A DNA stretch of 64,000 bases from Auanema rhodensis (lineage: Eukaryota > Nematoda > Chromadorea > Rhabditida > Rhabditidae), in the NCBI GenBank assembly GCA_964057225.1, contig OZ059897.1, positions 18,538,001-18,602,000 of the forward strand, in the 5' to 3' direction. Under the pieces are notes generated by a model, which was not told the DNA's origin, made no database searches, and saw nothing but the letters and a program-made list of their open reading frames with translations. How positions within the stretch are numbered: the stretch's first letter is position 1; the number at the start of each line of letters is the position of its first letter. Positions 9,829 to 22,822 of this stretch are shown piece after piece. Both the position numbers and the translations under genes were made by a program.

Positions 9829-12800
9829 TGATAACACAGATCGACGCAGCTTAAAAATCCGGATCGAATGCACTATACTACATTAAGAAACGCTTGATAC
9901 AAAAATTAGTTATGATCGTTTGAAAAATGATGCATTAGTGTATGTTGAGTTTCCATGTACACTCAACATTGCTTCCAAAAACATTTTGACAAAAATTTTT
10001 TCGAAAAATTTCAAAATAATTTAGCAAAAGGTAGATGTTTTTAGATTCAATTTTTCAAGGCAAAGACGATGGACAATGTTATTCAACGAAAAAATTAATT
10101 CTTCAGGGTGAAATTCGAGGATATAAGTGTGAACTTATATCAGTTGATATCTCGGTGCATTTTTAAGCTAGCGCAAATCTGATAACACAGATCGACGCAG
10201 CTTAAAAATCCGCATCGAATGCACTATACTACATTGAGAAACGCTTAATACAAAAATTAGTTATGATCGTTTGAAAAATGATGCATTAGTGTATGTTGAG
10301 TTTCCATGTACACTCAACATTGCTTCCAAAAACATTTTGACAAAAATTTTTTCGAAAAATTTCAAAATAATTTAGCAAAAAGTAGATGTTTTTAGATTCC
10401 TTTTTTCAAGGCAAAGACGATGGACAATGTTATTCAACGAAAAAATTATTTCTTCAGGGTGAAAATCGAGGATATAAGTGTGAACTTATATCAGTTGATA
10501 TCTCGGTGCATTTTTAAGCTAGCGCAAATCTGATAACACAGATCGACGCAGCTTAAAAATCCGGATCGAATGCTTTATACTACATTAAGAAACGCTTGAT
10601 ACAAAAATTAGTTATGATCGTTTGAAAAATGATGCATTAGTGTATGTTGAGTTTCCATGTACACTCAACATTGCTTCCAAAAACATTTTGACAAAAATTT
10701 TTTCGAAAAATTTCAAAATAATTTAGCAAAAAGTAGTTGTTTTTAGATTCCATTTCTCAAGGCAAAGACGATAGACAATGTTATTCAACGAAAAAATTAA
10801 TTCTTCAGGGTGAAAATCGAGGATATAAGTGTGAACTTATATCAGTTGATATCTCGGTGCATTTTTAAGCTAGCGCAAATCTGATAACACAGATCGACGC
10901 AGCTTAAAAATCCGCATCGAATGCACTATACTACATTGAAAAACGCTTGATACAAAAATTAGTTATGATCGTTTGAAAAATGATGCATTAGTGTATGTTG
11001 AGTTTCCATGTACACTCAACATTGCTTCCAAAAACATTTTGACAAAATTTTTTTCGAAAAATTTCAAAATAATTTAGCAAAAAGTAGATGTTTTTAGATT
11101 CCTTTTTTCAAGGCAAAGACGATGGACAATGTTATTCAACGAAAAAATTATTTCTTCAGGGTGAAAATCGAGGATATAAGTGTGAACTTATATCAGTTGA
11201 TATCTCGGTGCATTTTTAAGCTAGCGCAAATCTGATAACACAGATCGACGCAGCTTAAAAATCCGGATCGAATGCACTATACTACATTAAGAAACGCTTG
11301 ATACAAAAATTAGTTATGATCGTTTGAAAAATGATGCATTAGTGTATGTTGAGTTTCCATGTACACTCAACATTGCTTCCAAAAACATTTTGACAAAAAT
11401 TTTTTCGAAAAATTTCAAAATAATTTAGCAAAAAGTAGATGTTTTTAGATTCCATTTTTCAAGGCAAAGACGATGGACAATGTTATTCAACGAAAAAATT
11501 AATTCTTCAGGGTGAAAATCGAGGATATAAGTGTGAACTTATATCAGTTGATATCTCGGTGCATTTTTAAGCTAGCGCAAATCTGATAACACAGATCGAC
11601 GCAGCTTAAAAATCCGCATCGAATGCACTATACTACATTGAGAAACACTTGATACAAAAATTAGTTATGATCGTTTGAAAAATGATGCATTAGTGTATGT
11701 TGAGTTTCCATGTACACTCAACATTGCTTCCAAAAACATTTTGACAAAAATTTTTTCGAAAAATTTCAAAATAATTTAGCAAAAAGTAGATGTTTTAAGA
11801 TTCCATTTTTCAAGGCAAAGACGATGGACAATGTTATTCAACGAAAAAATTAATTCTTCAGGGTGAAAATCGAGGATATAAGTGTGAACTTATATCAGTT
11901 GATATCTCGGTGCATTTTTAAGCTAGCGCAAATCTGATAACACAGATCGACGCAGCTTAAAAATCCGCATCGAATGCACTATACTACATTGAGAAACGCT
12001 TAATACAAAAATTAGTTATGATCGTTTGAAAAATGATGCATTAGTGTATGTTGAGTTTCCATGTACACTCAACATTGCTTCCAAAAACATTTTGACAAAA
12101 ATTTTTTCGAAAAATTTCAAAATAATTTAGCAAAAAGTAGATGTTTTTAGATTCCTTTTTTCAAGGCAAAGACGATGGACAATGTTATTCAACGAAAAAA
12201 TTATTTCTTCAGGGTGAAAATCGAGGATATAAGTGTGAACTTATATCAGTTGATATCTCGGTTCATTTTTAAGCTAGCGCAAATCTGATAACACAGATCG
12301 ACGCAGCTTAAAAATCCGGATCGAATGCACTATACTACATTAAGAAACGCTTGATACAAAAATTAGTTATGATCGTTTGAAAAATGATGCATTAGTGTAT
12401 GTTGAGTTTCCATGTACACTCAACATTGCTTCCAAAAACATTTTGACAAAAATTTTTTCGAAAAATTTCAAAATAATTTAGCAAAAGGTAGATGTTTTTA
12501 GATTCAATTTTTCAAGGCAAAGACGATGGACAATGTTATTCAACGAAAAAATTAATTCTTCAGGGTGAAATTCGAGGATATAAGTGTGAACTTATATCAG
12601 TTGATATCTCGGTGCATTTTTAAGCTAGCGCAAATCTGATAACACAGATCGACGCAGCTTAAAAATCCGCATCGAATGCACTATACTACATTGAGAAACG
12701 CTTAATACAAAAATTAGTTATGATCGTTTGAAAAATGATGCATTAGTGTATGTTGAGTTTCCATGTACACTCAACATTGCTTCCAAAAACATTTTGACAA

Positions 12801-14391
12801 AAATTTTTTCGAAAAATTTCAAAATAATTTAGCAAAAAGTAGATGTTTTTAGATTCCTTTTTTCAAGGCAAAGACGATGGACAATGTTATTCAACGAAAA
12901 AATTATTTCTTCAGGGTGAAAATCGAGGATATAAGTGTGAACTTATATCAGTTGATATCTCGGTGCATTTTTAAGCTAGCGCAAATCTGATAACACAGAT
13001 CGACGCAGCTTAAAAATCCGGATCGAATGCACTATACTACATTAAGAAACGCTTGATACAAAAATTAGTTATGATCGTTTGAAAAATGATGCATTAGTGT
13101 ATGTTGAGTTTCCATGTACACTCAACATTGCTTCCAAAAACATTTTGACAAAAATTTTTTCGAAAAATTTCAAAATAATTTAGCAAAAAGTAGATGTTTT
13201 TAGATTCCATTTTTCAAGGCAAAGACGATGGACAATGTTATTCAACGAAAAAATTAATTCTTCAGGGTGAAAATCGAGGATATAAGTGTGAACTTATATC
13301 AGTTGATATCTCGGTGCATTTTTAAGCTAGCGCAAATCTGATAACACAGATCGACGCAGCTTAAAAATCCGCATCGAATGCACTATACTACATTGAGAAA
13401 CACTTGATACAAAAATTAGTTATGATCGTTTGAAAAATGATGCATTAGTGTATGTTGAGTTTCCATGTACACTCAACATTGCTTCCAAAAACATTTTGAC
13501 AAAAATTTTTTCGAAAAATTTCAAAATAATTTAGCAAAAAGTAGATGTTTTAAGATTCCATTTTTCAAGGCAAAGACGATGGACAATGTTATTCAACGAA
13601 AAAATTAATTCTTCAGGGTGAAAATCGAGGATATAAGTGTGAACTTATATCAGTTGATATCTCGGTGCATTTTTAAGCTAGCGCAAATCTGATAACACAG
13701 ATCGACGCAGCTTAAAAATCCGCATCGAATGCACTATACTACATTGAGAAACGCTTAATACAAAAATTAGTTATGATCGTTTGAAAAATGATGCATTAGT
13801 GTATGTTGAGTTTCCATGTACACTCAACATTGCTTCCAAAAACATTTTGACAAAAATTTTTTCGAAAAATTTCAAAATAATTTAGCAAAAGGTAGATGTT
13901 TTTAGATTCAATTTTTCAAGGCAAAGACGATGGACAATGTTATTCAACGAAAAAATTAATTCTTCAGGGTGAAATTCGAGGATATAAGTGTGAACTTATA
14001 TCAGTTGATATCTCGGTGCATTTTTAAGCTAGCGCAAATCTGATAACACAGATCGACGCAGCTTAAAAATCCGCATCGAATGCACTATACTACATTGAGA
14101 AACGCTTAATACAAAAATTAGTTATGATCGTTTGAAAAATGATGCATTAGTGTATGTTGAGTTTCCATGTACACTCAACATTGCTTCCAAAAACATTTTG
14201 ACAAAAATTTTTTCGAAAAATTTCAAAATAATTTAGCAAAAAGTAGATGTTTTTAGATTCCTTTTTTCAAGGCAAAGACGATGGACAATGTTATTCAACG
14301 AAAAAATTATTTCTTCAGGGTGAAAATCGAGGATATAAGTGTGAACTTATATCAGTTGATATCTCGGTGCATTTTTAAGCTAGCGCAAATC

Positions 14392-15795
14392 TGATAACAC
14401 AGATCGACGCAGCTTAAAAATCCGGATCGAATGCACTATACTACATTAAGAAACGCTTGATACAAAAATTAGTTATGATCGTTTGAAAAATGATGCATTA
14501 GTGTATGTTGAGTTTCCATGTACACTCAACATTGCTTCCAAAAACATTTTGACAAAAATTTTTTCGAAAAATTTCAAAATAATTTAGCAAAAGGTAGATG
14601 TTTTTAGATTCAATTTTTCAAGGCAAAGACGATGGACAATGTTATTCAACGAAAAAATTAATTCTTCAGGGTGAAATTCGAGGATATAAGTGTGAACTTA
14701 TATCAGTTGATATCTCGGTGCATTTTTAAGCTAGCGCAAATCTGATAACACAGATCGACGCAGCTTAAAAATCCGCATCGAATGCACTATACTACATTGA
14801 GAAACGCTTAATACAAAAATTAGTTATGATCGTTTGAAAAATGATGCATTAGTGTATGTTGAGTTTCCATGTACACTCAACATTGCTTCCAAAAACATTT
14901 TGACAAAAATTTTTTCGAAAAATTTCAAAATAATTTAGCAAAAAGTAGATGTTTTTAGATTCCTTTTTTCAAGGCAAAGACGATGGACAATGTTATTCAA
15001 CGAAAAAATTATTTCTTCAGGGTGAAAATCGAGGATATAAGTGTGAACTTATATCAGTTGATATCTCGGTGCATTTTTAAGCTAGCGCAAATCTGATAAC
15101 ACAGATCGACGCAGCTTAAAAATCCGGATCGAATGCACTATACTACATTAAGAAACGCTTGATACAAAAATTAGTTATGATCGTTTGAAAAATGATGCAT
15201 TAGTGTATGTTGAGTTTCCATGTACACTCAACATTGCTTCCAAAAACATTTTGACAAAAATTTTTTCGAAAAATTTCAAAATAATTTAGCAAAAGGTAGA
15301 TGTTTTTAGATTCAATTTTTCAAGGCAAAGACGATGGACAATGTTATTCAACGAAAAAATTAATTCTATAGGGTGAAATTCGAGGATATAAGTGTGAACT
15401 TATATCAGTTGATATCTCGGTGCATTTTTAAGCTAGCGCAAATCTGATAACACAGATCGACGCAGCTTAAAAATCCGCATCGAATGCACTATACTACATT
15501 GAGAAACGCTTAATACAAAAATTAGTTATGATCGTTTGAAAAATGATGCATTAGTGTATGTTGAGTTTCCATGTACACTCAACATTGCTTCCAAAAACAT
15601 TTTGACAAAAATTTTTTCGAAAAATTTCAAAATAATTTAGCAAAAAGTAGATGTTTTTAGATTCCTTTTTTCAAGGCAAAGACGATGGACAATGTTATTC
15701 AACGAAAAAATTATTTCTTCAGGGTGAAAATCGAGGATATAAGTGTGAACTTATATCAGTTGATATCTCGGTGCATTTTTAAGCTAGCGCAAATC
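14392..15795 (+). repeat. 702-bp dimeric HOR (U-T-U-T)
   Basis: Copies 42-45 alternate U (caaaaGgtag, attcAattt, gaaaTtcg) and T (attccttttt, ttatttc) with a two-copy period. Copy 44 adds a private change, ttctATAggg at about 15366, that recurs at about 16770 in copy 48, four copies (1,404 bp) later. Confidence 0.85.
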
Positions 15796-15960
15796 TGATA
15801 ACACAGATCGACGCAGCTTAAAAATCCGGATCGAATGCACTATACTACATTAAGAAACGCTTGATACAAAAATTAGTTATGATCGTTTGAAAAATGATGC
15901 ATTAGTGTATGTTGAGTTTCCATGTACACTCAACATTGCTTCCAAAAACATTTTGACAAA

Positions 15961-15978
15961 AAATTTTTCGAAAAATTT
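15961..15978. repeat. Perfect 18-bp A/T palindrome variant
   Basis: In copy 46 the tract is six A, five T, CG, five A, three T, giving a perfect palindrome AAATTTTTCGAAAAATTT. Copy 50 has the same at 17365-17382. The normal form is five A, six T, CG, five A, three T, which is off by one. Copies 5, 19 and 32 have four A and seven T, copy 22 has aaaaTAttttt, and copy 82 has lost a base. Slippage in the run is the likely cause. Confidence 0.8.
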
Positions 15979-16497
15979 CAAAATAATTTAGCAAAAAGTA
16001 GATGTTTTTCGATTCCATTTTTCAAAGCAAAGACGATGGACAATGTTATTCAACGAAAAAATTAATTTTTCAGGGTGAAAATCGAGGATATAAGTGTGAA
16101 CTTATATCAGTTGATATCTCGGTGCATTTTTAAGCTAGCGCAAATCTGATAACACAGATCGACGCAGCTTGAAAATCCGCATCGAATGCACTATACTACA
16201 TTGAAGAACGCTTAATACAAAAATTAGTTATGATCGTTTGAAAAATGATGCATTAGTGTATGTTGAGTTTCCATGTACACTCAACATTGCTTCCAAAAAC
16301 ATTTTGACAAAAATTTTTTCGAAAAATTTCAAAATAATTTAGCAAAAAGTAGATGTTTTTAGATTCCTTTTTTCAAGGCAAAGACGATGGACAATGTTAT
16401 TCAACGAAAAAATTAATTCTTCAGGGTGAAAATCGGGTATATATGTGTGAACTTATATCAGTTGATATCTCGGTGCATTTTTAAGCTAGCGCAAATC

Positions 16498-16848
16498 TGA
16501 TAACACAGATCGACGCAGCTTGAAAATCCGCATCGAATGCACTATACTACATTGAAGAACGCTTAATACAAAAATTAGTTATGATCGTTTGAAAAATGAT
16601 GCATTAGTGTATGTTGAGTTTCCATGTACACTCAACATTGCTTCCAAAAACATTTTGACAAAAATTTTTTCGAAAAATTTCAAAATAATTTAGCAAAAGG
16701 TAGATGTTTTTAGATTCAATTTTTCAAGGCAAAGACGATGGACAATGTTATTCAACGAAAAAATTAATTCTATAGGGTGAAATTCGAGGATATAAGTGTG
16801 AACTTATATCAGTTGATATCTCGGTGCATTTTTAAGCTAGCGCAAATC
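16498..16848 (+). repeat. Chimeric monomer (copy 48)
   Basis: The front is the new type (gcttGaaaat, gaAGaacgc). From about 16696 on, the back is the U type of copy 44, including caaaaGgtag, attcAattt, the private ttctATAggg and gaaaTtcg. The switch lies inside the invariant stretch, so the breakpoint cannot be placed more finely than about 16585-16695. Confidence 0.75.
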
Positions 16849-17199
16849 TGATAACACAGATCGACGCAGCTTAAAAATCCGCATCGAATGCACTATACTA
16901 CATTGAGAAACGCTTAATACAAAAATTAGTTATGATCGTTTGAAAAATGATGCATTAGTGTATGTTGAGTTTCCATGTACACTCAACATTGCTTCCAAAA
17001 ACATTTTGACAAAAATTTTTTCGAAAAATTTCAAAATAATTTAGCAAAAAGTAGATGTTTTTAGATTCCTTTTTTCAAGGCAAAGACGATGGACAATGTT
17101 ATTCAACGAAAAAATTATTTCTTCAGGGTGAAAATCGAGGATATAAGTGTGAACTTATATCAGTTGATATCTCGGTGCATTTTTAAGCTAGCGCAAATC

Positions 17200-17550
17200 T
17201 GATAACACAGATCGACGCAGCTTAAAAATCCGGATCGAATGCACTATACTACATTAAGAAACGCTTGATACAAAAATTAGTTATGATCGTTTGAAAAATG
17301 ATGCATTAGTGTATGTTGAGTTTCCATGTACACTCAACATTGCTTCCAAAAACATTTTGACAAAAAATTTTTCGAAAAATTTCAAAATAATTTAGCAAAA
17401 AGTAGATGTTTTTCGATTCCTTTTTTCAAGGCAAAGACGATGGACAATGTTATTCAACGAAAAAATTATTTCTTCAGGGTGAAAATCGAGGATATAAGTG
17501 TAAACTTATATCAGTTGATATCTCGGTGCATTTTTAAGCTAGCGCAAATC
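17200..17550 (+). repeat. Chimeric monomer (copy 50)
   Basis: The front is P/U-like (ccggatc, actatac, attaag). The middle has the six-A/five-T tract and tttttCgatt of copy 46. The back is T-like (attccttttt, ttatttc), with a private gtgtAaac. The tttttCgatt change removes an in-frame stop, so a chance ORF of 75 codons runs 17326-17553 and ends at the next copy boundary. Confidence 0.75.
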
Positions 17551-20500
17551 TGATAACACAGATCGACGCAGCTTGAAAATCCGCATCGAATGCACTACAC
17601 TACATTGAAGAACGCTTAATACAAAAATTAGTTATGATCGTTTGAAAAATGATGCATTAGTGTATGTTGAGTTTCCATGTACACTCAACATTGCTTCCAA
17701 AAACATTTTGACAAAAATTTTTTCGAAAAATTTCAAAATAATTTAGCAAAAAGTAGATGTTTTTAGATTTCATTTTTCAAGGCAAAGACGATGGACAATG
17801 TTATTCAACGAAAAAATTAATTCTTCAGGGTGAAAATCGAGGATATAAGTGTGAACTTATAAAAGTTGATATCTCGGTGCATTTTTAAGCTAGCGCAAAT
17901 CTGATAACACAGATCGACGCAGCTTAAAAATCCGCATCGAATGCACTATACTACATTGAGAAACGCTCGATACAAAAATTAGTTATAATCGTTTGAAAAA
18001 TGATGCATTAGTGTATGTTGAGTTTCCATGTACACTCAACATTGCTTCCAAAAACATTTTGACAAAAATTTTTTCGAAAAATTTCAAAATAATTTAGCAA
18101 AAAGTAGATGTTTTTAGATTCCTTTTTTCAAGGCAAAGACGATGGACAATGTTATTCAACGAAAAAATTAATTCTTCAGGGTGAAAATCGGGTATATATG
18201 TGTGAACTTATATCAGTTGATATCTCGGTGCATTTTTAAGCTAGCGCAAATCTGATAACACAGATCGACGCAGCTTGAAAATCCGCATCGAATGCACTAC
18301 ACTACATTGAAGAACGCTTAATACAAAAATTAGTTATGATCGTTTGAAAAATGATGCATTAGTGTATGTTGAGTTTCCATGTACACTCAACATTGCTTCC
18401 AAAAACATTTTGACAAAAATTTTTTCGAAAAATTTCAAAATAATTTAGCAAAAAGTAGATGTTTTTAGATTTCATTTTTCAAGGCAAAGACGATGGACAA
18501 TGTTATTCAACGAAAAAATTAATTCTTCAGGGTGAAAATCGAGGATATAAGTGTGAACTTATAAAAGTTGATATCTCGGTGCATTTTTAAGCTAGCGCAA
18601 ATCTGATAACACAGATCGACGCAGCTTAAAAATCCGCATCGAATGCACTATACTACATTGAGAAACGCTCGATACAAAAATTAGTTATAATCGTTTGAAA
18701 AATGATGCATTAGTGTATGTTGAGTTTCCATGTACACTCAACATTGCTTCCAAAAACATTTTGACAAAAATTTTTTCGAAAAATTTCAAAATAATTTAGC
18801 AAAAAGTAGATGTTTTTAGATTCCTTTTTTCAAGGCAAAGACGATGGACAATGTTATTCAACGAAAAAATTAATTCTTCAGGGTGAAAATCGGGTATATA
18901 TGTGTGAACTTATATCAGTTGATATCTCGGTGCATTTTTAAGCTAGCGCAAATCTGATAACACAGATCGACGCAGCTTGAAAATCCGCATCGAATGCACT
19001 ATACTACATTGAAGAACGCTTAATACAAAAATTAGTTATGATCGTTTGAAAAATGATGCATTAGTGTATGTTGAGTTTCCATGTACACTCAACATTGCTT
19101 CCAAAAACATTTTGACAAAAATTTTTTCGAAAAATTTCAAAATAATTTAGCAAAAAGTAGATGTTTTTAGATTTCATTTTTCAAGGCAAAGACGATGGAC
19201 AATGTTATTCAACGAAAAAATTAATTCTTCAGGGTGAAAATCGAGGATATAAGTGTGAACTTATAAAAGTTGATATCTCGGTGCATTTTTAAGCTAGCGC
19301 AAATCTGATAACACAGATCGACGCAGCTTAAAAATCCGCATCGAATGCACTATACTACATTGAGAAACGCTTGATACAAAAATTAGTTATAATCGTTTGA
19401 AAAATGATGCATTAGTGTATGTTGAGTTTCCATGTACACTCAACATTGCTTCCAAAAACATTTTGACAAAAATTTTTTCGAAAAATTTCAAAATAATTTA
19501 GCAAAAAGTAGATGGTTTTTAGATTCCATTTTTCAAGGCAAAGACGATGGACAATGTTATTCAACGAAAAAATTAATTCTTCAGGGTGAAAATCGAGGAT
19601 ATAAGTGTGAACTTATATCAGTTGATATCTCGGTGCATTTTTAAGCTAGCGCAAATCTGATAACACAGATCGACGCAGCTTAAAAATCCGCATCGAATGC
19701 ACTATACTACATTGAAGAACGCTTAATACAAAAATTAGTTATGATCGTTTGAAAAATGATGCATTAGTGTATGTTGAGTTTCCATGTACACTCAACATTG
19801 CTTCCAAAAACATTTTGACAAAAATTTTTTCGAAAAATTTCAAAATAATTTAGCAAAAAGTAGATGGTTTTTAGATTCCATTTTTCAAGGCAAAGACGAT
19901 GGACAATGTTATTCAACGAAAAAATTAATTCTTCAGGGTGAAAATCGAGGATATAAGTGTGAACTTATATCAGTTGATATCTCGGTGCATTTTTAAGCTA
20001 GCGCAAATCTGATAACACAGATCGACGCAGCTTAAAAATCCGCATCGAATGCACTATACTACATTGAAGAACGCTTAATACAAAAATTAGTTATGATCGT
20101 TTGAAAAATGATGCATTAGTGTATGTTGAGTTTCCATGTACACTCAACATTGCTTCCAAAAACATTTTGACAAAAATTTTTTCGAAAAATTTCAAAATAA
20201 TTTAGCAAAAAGTAGATGTTTTTAGATTTCATTTTTCAAGGCAAAGACGATGGACAATGTTATTCAACGAAAAAATTGATTCTTCAGGGTGAAAATCGAG
20301 GATATAAGTATGAACTTATAAAAGTTGATATCTCGGTGCATTTTTAAGCTAGCGCAAATCTGATAACACAGATCGAAGCAGCTTAAAAATCCGCATCGAA
20401 TGCGCTATACTACATTGAGAAACGCTTGATACAAAAATTAGTTATGATCGTTTGAAAAATGATGCATTAGTGTATGTTGAGTTTCCATGTACACTCAACA

Positions 20501-20712
20501 TTGCTTCCAAAAACATTTTGACAAAAATTTTTTCGAAAAATTTCAAAATAATTTAGCAAAAAGTAGATGGTTTTTAGATTCCATTTTTCAAGGCAAAGAC
20601 GATGGACAATGTTATTCAACGAAAAAATTAATTCTTCAGGGTGAAAATCGAGGATATAAGTGTGAACTTATATCAGTTGATATCTCGGTGCATTTTTAAG
20701 CTAGCGCAAATC

Positions 20713-22120
20713 TGATAACACAGATCGACGCAGCTTAAAAATCCGCATCGAATGCACTATACTACATTGAAGAACGCTTAATACAAAAATTAGTTATGAT
20801 CGTTTGAAAAATGATGCATTAGTGTATGTTGAGTTTCCATGTACACTCAACATTGCTTCCAAAAACATTTTGACAAAAATTTTTTCGAAAAATTTCAAAA
20901 TAATTTAGCAAAAAGTAGATGGTTTTTAGATTCCATTTTTCAAGGCAAAGACGATGGACAATGTTATTCAACGAAAAAATTAATTCTTCAGGGTGAAAAT
21001 CGAGGATATAAGTGTGAACTTATATCAGTTGATATCTCGGTGCATTTTTAAGCTAGCGCAAATCTGATAACACAGATCGACGCAGCTTAAAAATCCGCAT
21101 CGAATGCACTATACTACATTGAAGAACGCTTAATACAAAAATTAGTTATGATCGTTTGAAAAATGATGCATTAGTGTATGTTGAGTTTCCATGTACACTC
21201 AACATTGCTTCCAAAAACATTTTGACAAAAATTTTTTCGAAAAATTTCAAAATAATTTAGCAAAAAGTAGATGGTTTTTAGATTCCATTTTTCAAGGCAA
21301 AGACGATGGACAATGTTATTCAACGAAAAAATTAATTCTTCAGGGTGAAAATCGAGGATATAAGTGTGAACTTATATCAGTTGATATCTCGGTGCATTTT
21401 TAAGCTAGCGCAAATCTGATAACACAGATCGACGCAGCTTAAAAATCCGCATCGAATGCACTATACTACATTGAAGAACGCTTAATACAAAAATTAGTTA
21501 TGATCGTTTGAAAAATGATGCATTAGTGTATGTTGAGTTTCCATGTACACTCAACATTGCTTCCAAAAACATTTTGACAAAAATTTTTTCGAAAAATTTC
21601 AAAATAATTTAGCAAAAAGTAGATGGTTTTTAGATTCCATTTTTCAAGGCAAAGACGATGGACAATGTTATTCAACGAAAAAATTAATTCTTCAGGGTGA
21701 AAATCGAGGATATAAGTGTGAACTTATATCAGTTGATATCTCGGTGCATTTTTAAGCTAGCGCAAATCTGATAACACAGATCGACGCAGCTTAAAAATCC
21801 GCATCGAATGCACTATACTACATTGAAGAACGCTTAATACAAAAATTAGTTATGATCGTTTGAAAAATGATGCATTAGTGTATGTTGAGTTTCCATGTAC
21901 ACTCAACATTGCTTCCAAAAACATTTTGACAAAAATTTTTTCGAAAAATTTCAAAATAATTTAGCAAAAAGTAGATGGTTTTTAGATTCCATTTTTCAAG
22001 GCAAAGACGATGGACAATGTTATTCAACGAAAAAATTAATTCTTCAGGGTGAAAATCGAGGATATAAGTGTGAACTTATATCAGTTGATATCTCGGTGCA
22101 TTTTTAAGCTAGCGCAAATC
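20713..22120 (+). repeat. Run of four apparently identical 352-bp monomers
   Basis: Copies 60-63 (starts 20713, 21065, 21417, 21769) show no difference that I could find by eye; all have gaAGaacgcttaata and the extra G. This is a simple monomeric expansion rather than an HOR and implies very recent duplication, or an assembly effect. Confidence 0.85.
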
Positions 22121-22822
22121 TGATAACACAGATCGACGCAGCTTAAAAATCCGCATCGAATGCACTATACTACATTGAAGAACGCTTAATACAAAAATTA
22201 GTTATGATCGTTTGAAAAATGATGCATTAGTGTATGTTGAGTTTCCATGTACACTCAACATTGCTTCCAAAAACATTTTGACAAAAATTTTTTCGAAAAA
22301 TTTCAAAATAATTTAGCAAAAAGTAGATGTTTTTAGATTCCTTTTTTCAAGGCAAAGACGATGGACAATGTTATTCAACGAAAAAATTAATTCTTCAGGG
22401 TGAAAATCGGGTATATATGTGTGAACTTATATCAGTTGATATCTCGGTGCATTTTTAAGCTAGCGCAAATCTGATAACACAGATCGACGCAGCTTAAAAA
22501 TCCGCATCGAATGCACTATACTACATTGAAGAACGCTTAATACAAAAATTAGTTATGATCGTTTGAAAAATGATGCATTAGTGTATGTTGAGTTTCCATG
22601 TACACTCAACATTGCTTCCAAAAACATTTTGACAAAAATTTTTTCGAAAAATTTCAAAATAATTTAGCAAAAAGTAGATGTTTTTAGATTCCTTTTTTCA
22701 AGGCAAAGACGATGGACAATGTTATTCAACGAAAAAATTAATTCTTCAGGGTGAAAATCGGGTATATATGTGTGAACTTATATCAGTTGATATCTCGGTG
22801 CATTTTTAAGCTAGCGCAAATC

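Larger units (their letters stand above)
7723..16146 (+). repeat. Array segment 2, copies 23-46, modular HORs
   Basis: All copies are 351 bp. Recurrent subtypes are: P (ccggatc with actatac and attaag), Q (gagaaacActtg and gttttAag), S (gagaa, cttaata, caaaaGgtag, attcAattt, gaaaTtcg), U (P-like front with the S-like back) and T (gagaa, cttaata, attccttttt, ttatttc). P-Q pairs start modules at 8074, 11233 and 12988, which are 9 and 5 copies apart, and each module ends T-U-T. The order is P Q R S T U T (8074-10530), P Q T U T (11233-12987) and P Q S T U T (12988-15093). R is copy 26 (8776-9126), with several private changes. Confidence 0.88.
16147..19305 (+). repeat. Array segment 3, copies 47-55, transition zone
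   Basis: New markers first appear here: gcttGaaaatcc, attgaAGaacgc, cgGGTatataTgtg, cttataAAag and gttatAatcg. They dominate segment 4. Old and new markers are joined inside single monomers (copies 48 and 50). Copies 51-54 (17551-18954) form two rounds of a 702-bp dimer X-Y: X has gcttGaaaat, cacTacActac, atttcattttt and ataAAag; Y has gctCgatac, gttatAatcg and cgGGTatataTg. Confidence 0.85.

Noticed and set aside
17326-17553. 75-codon ORF on the plus strand
   Set aside because: It exists only because copy 50 has tttttCgatt in place of the TAG stop. It ends at the next junction, has no recognisable domain, and lies wholly in satellite sequence.
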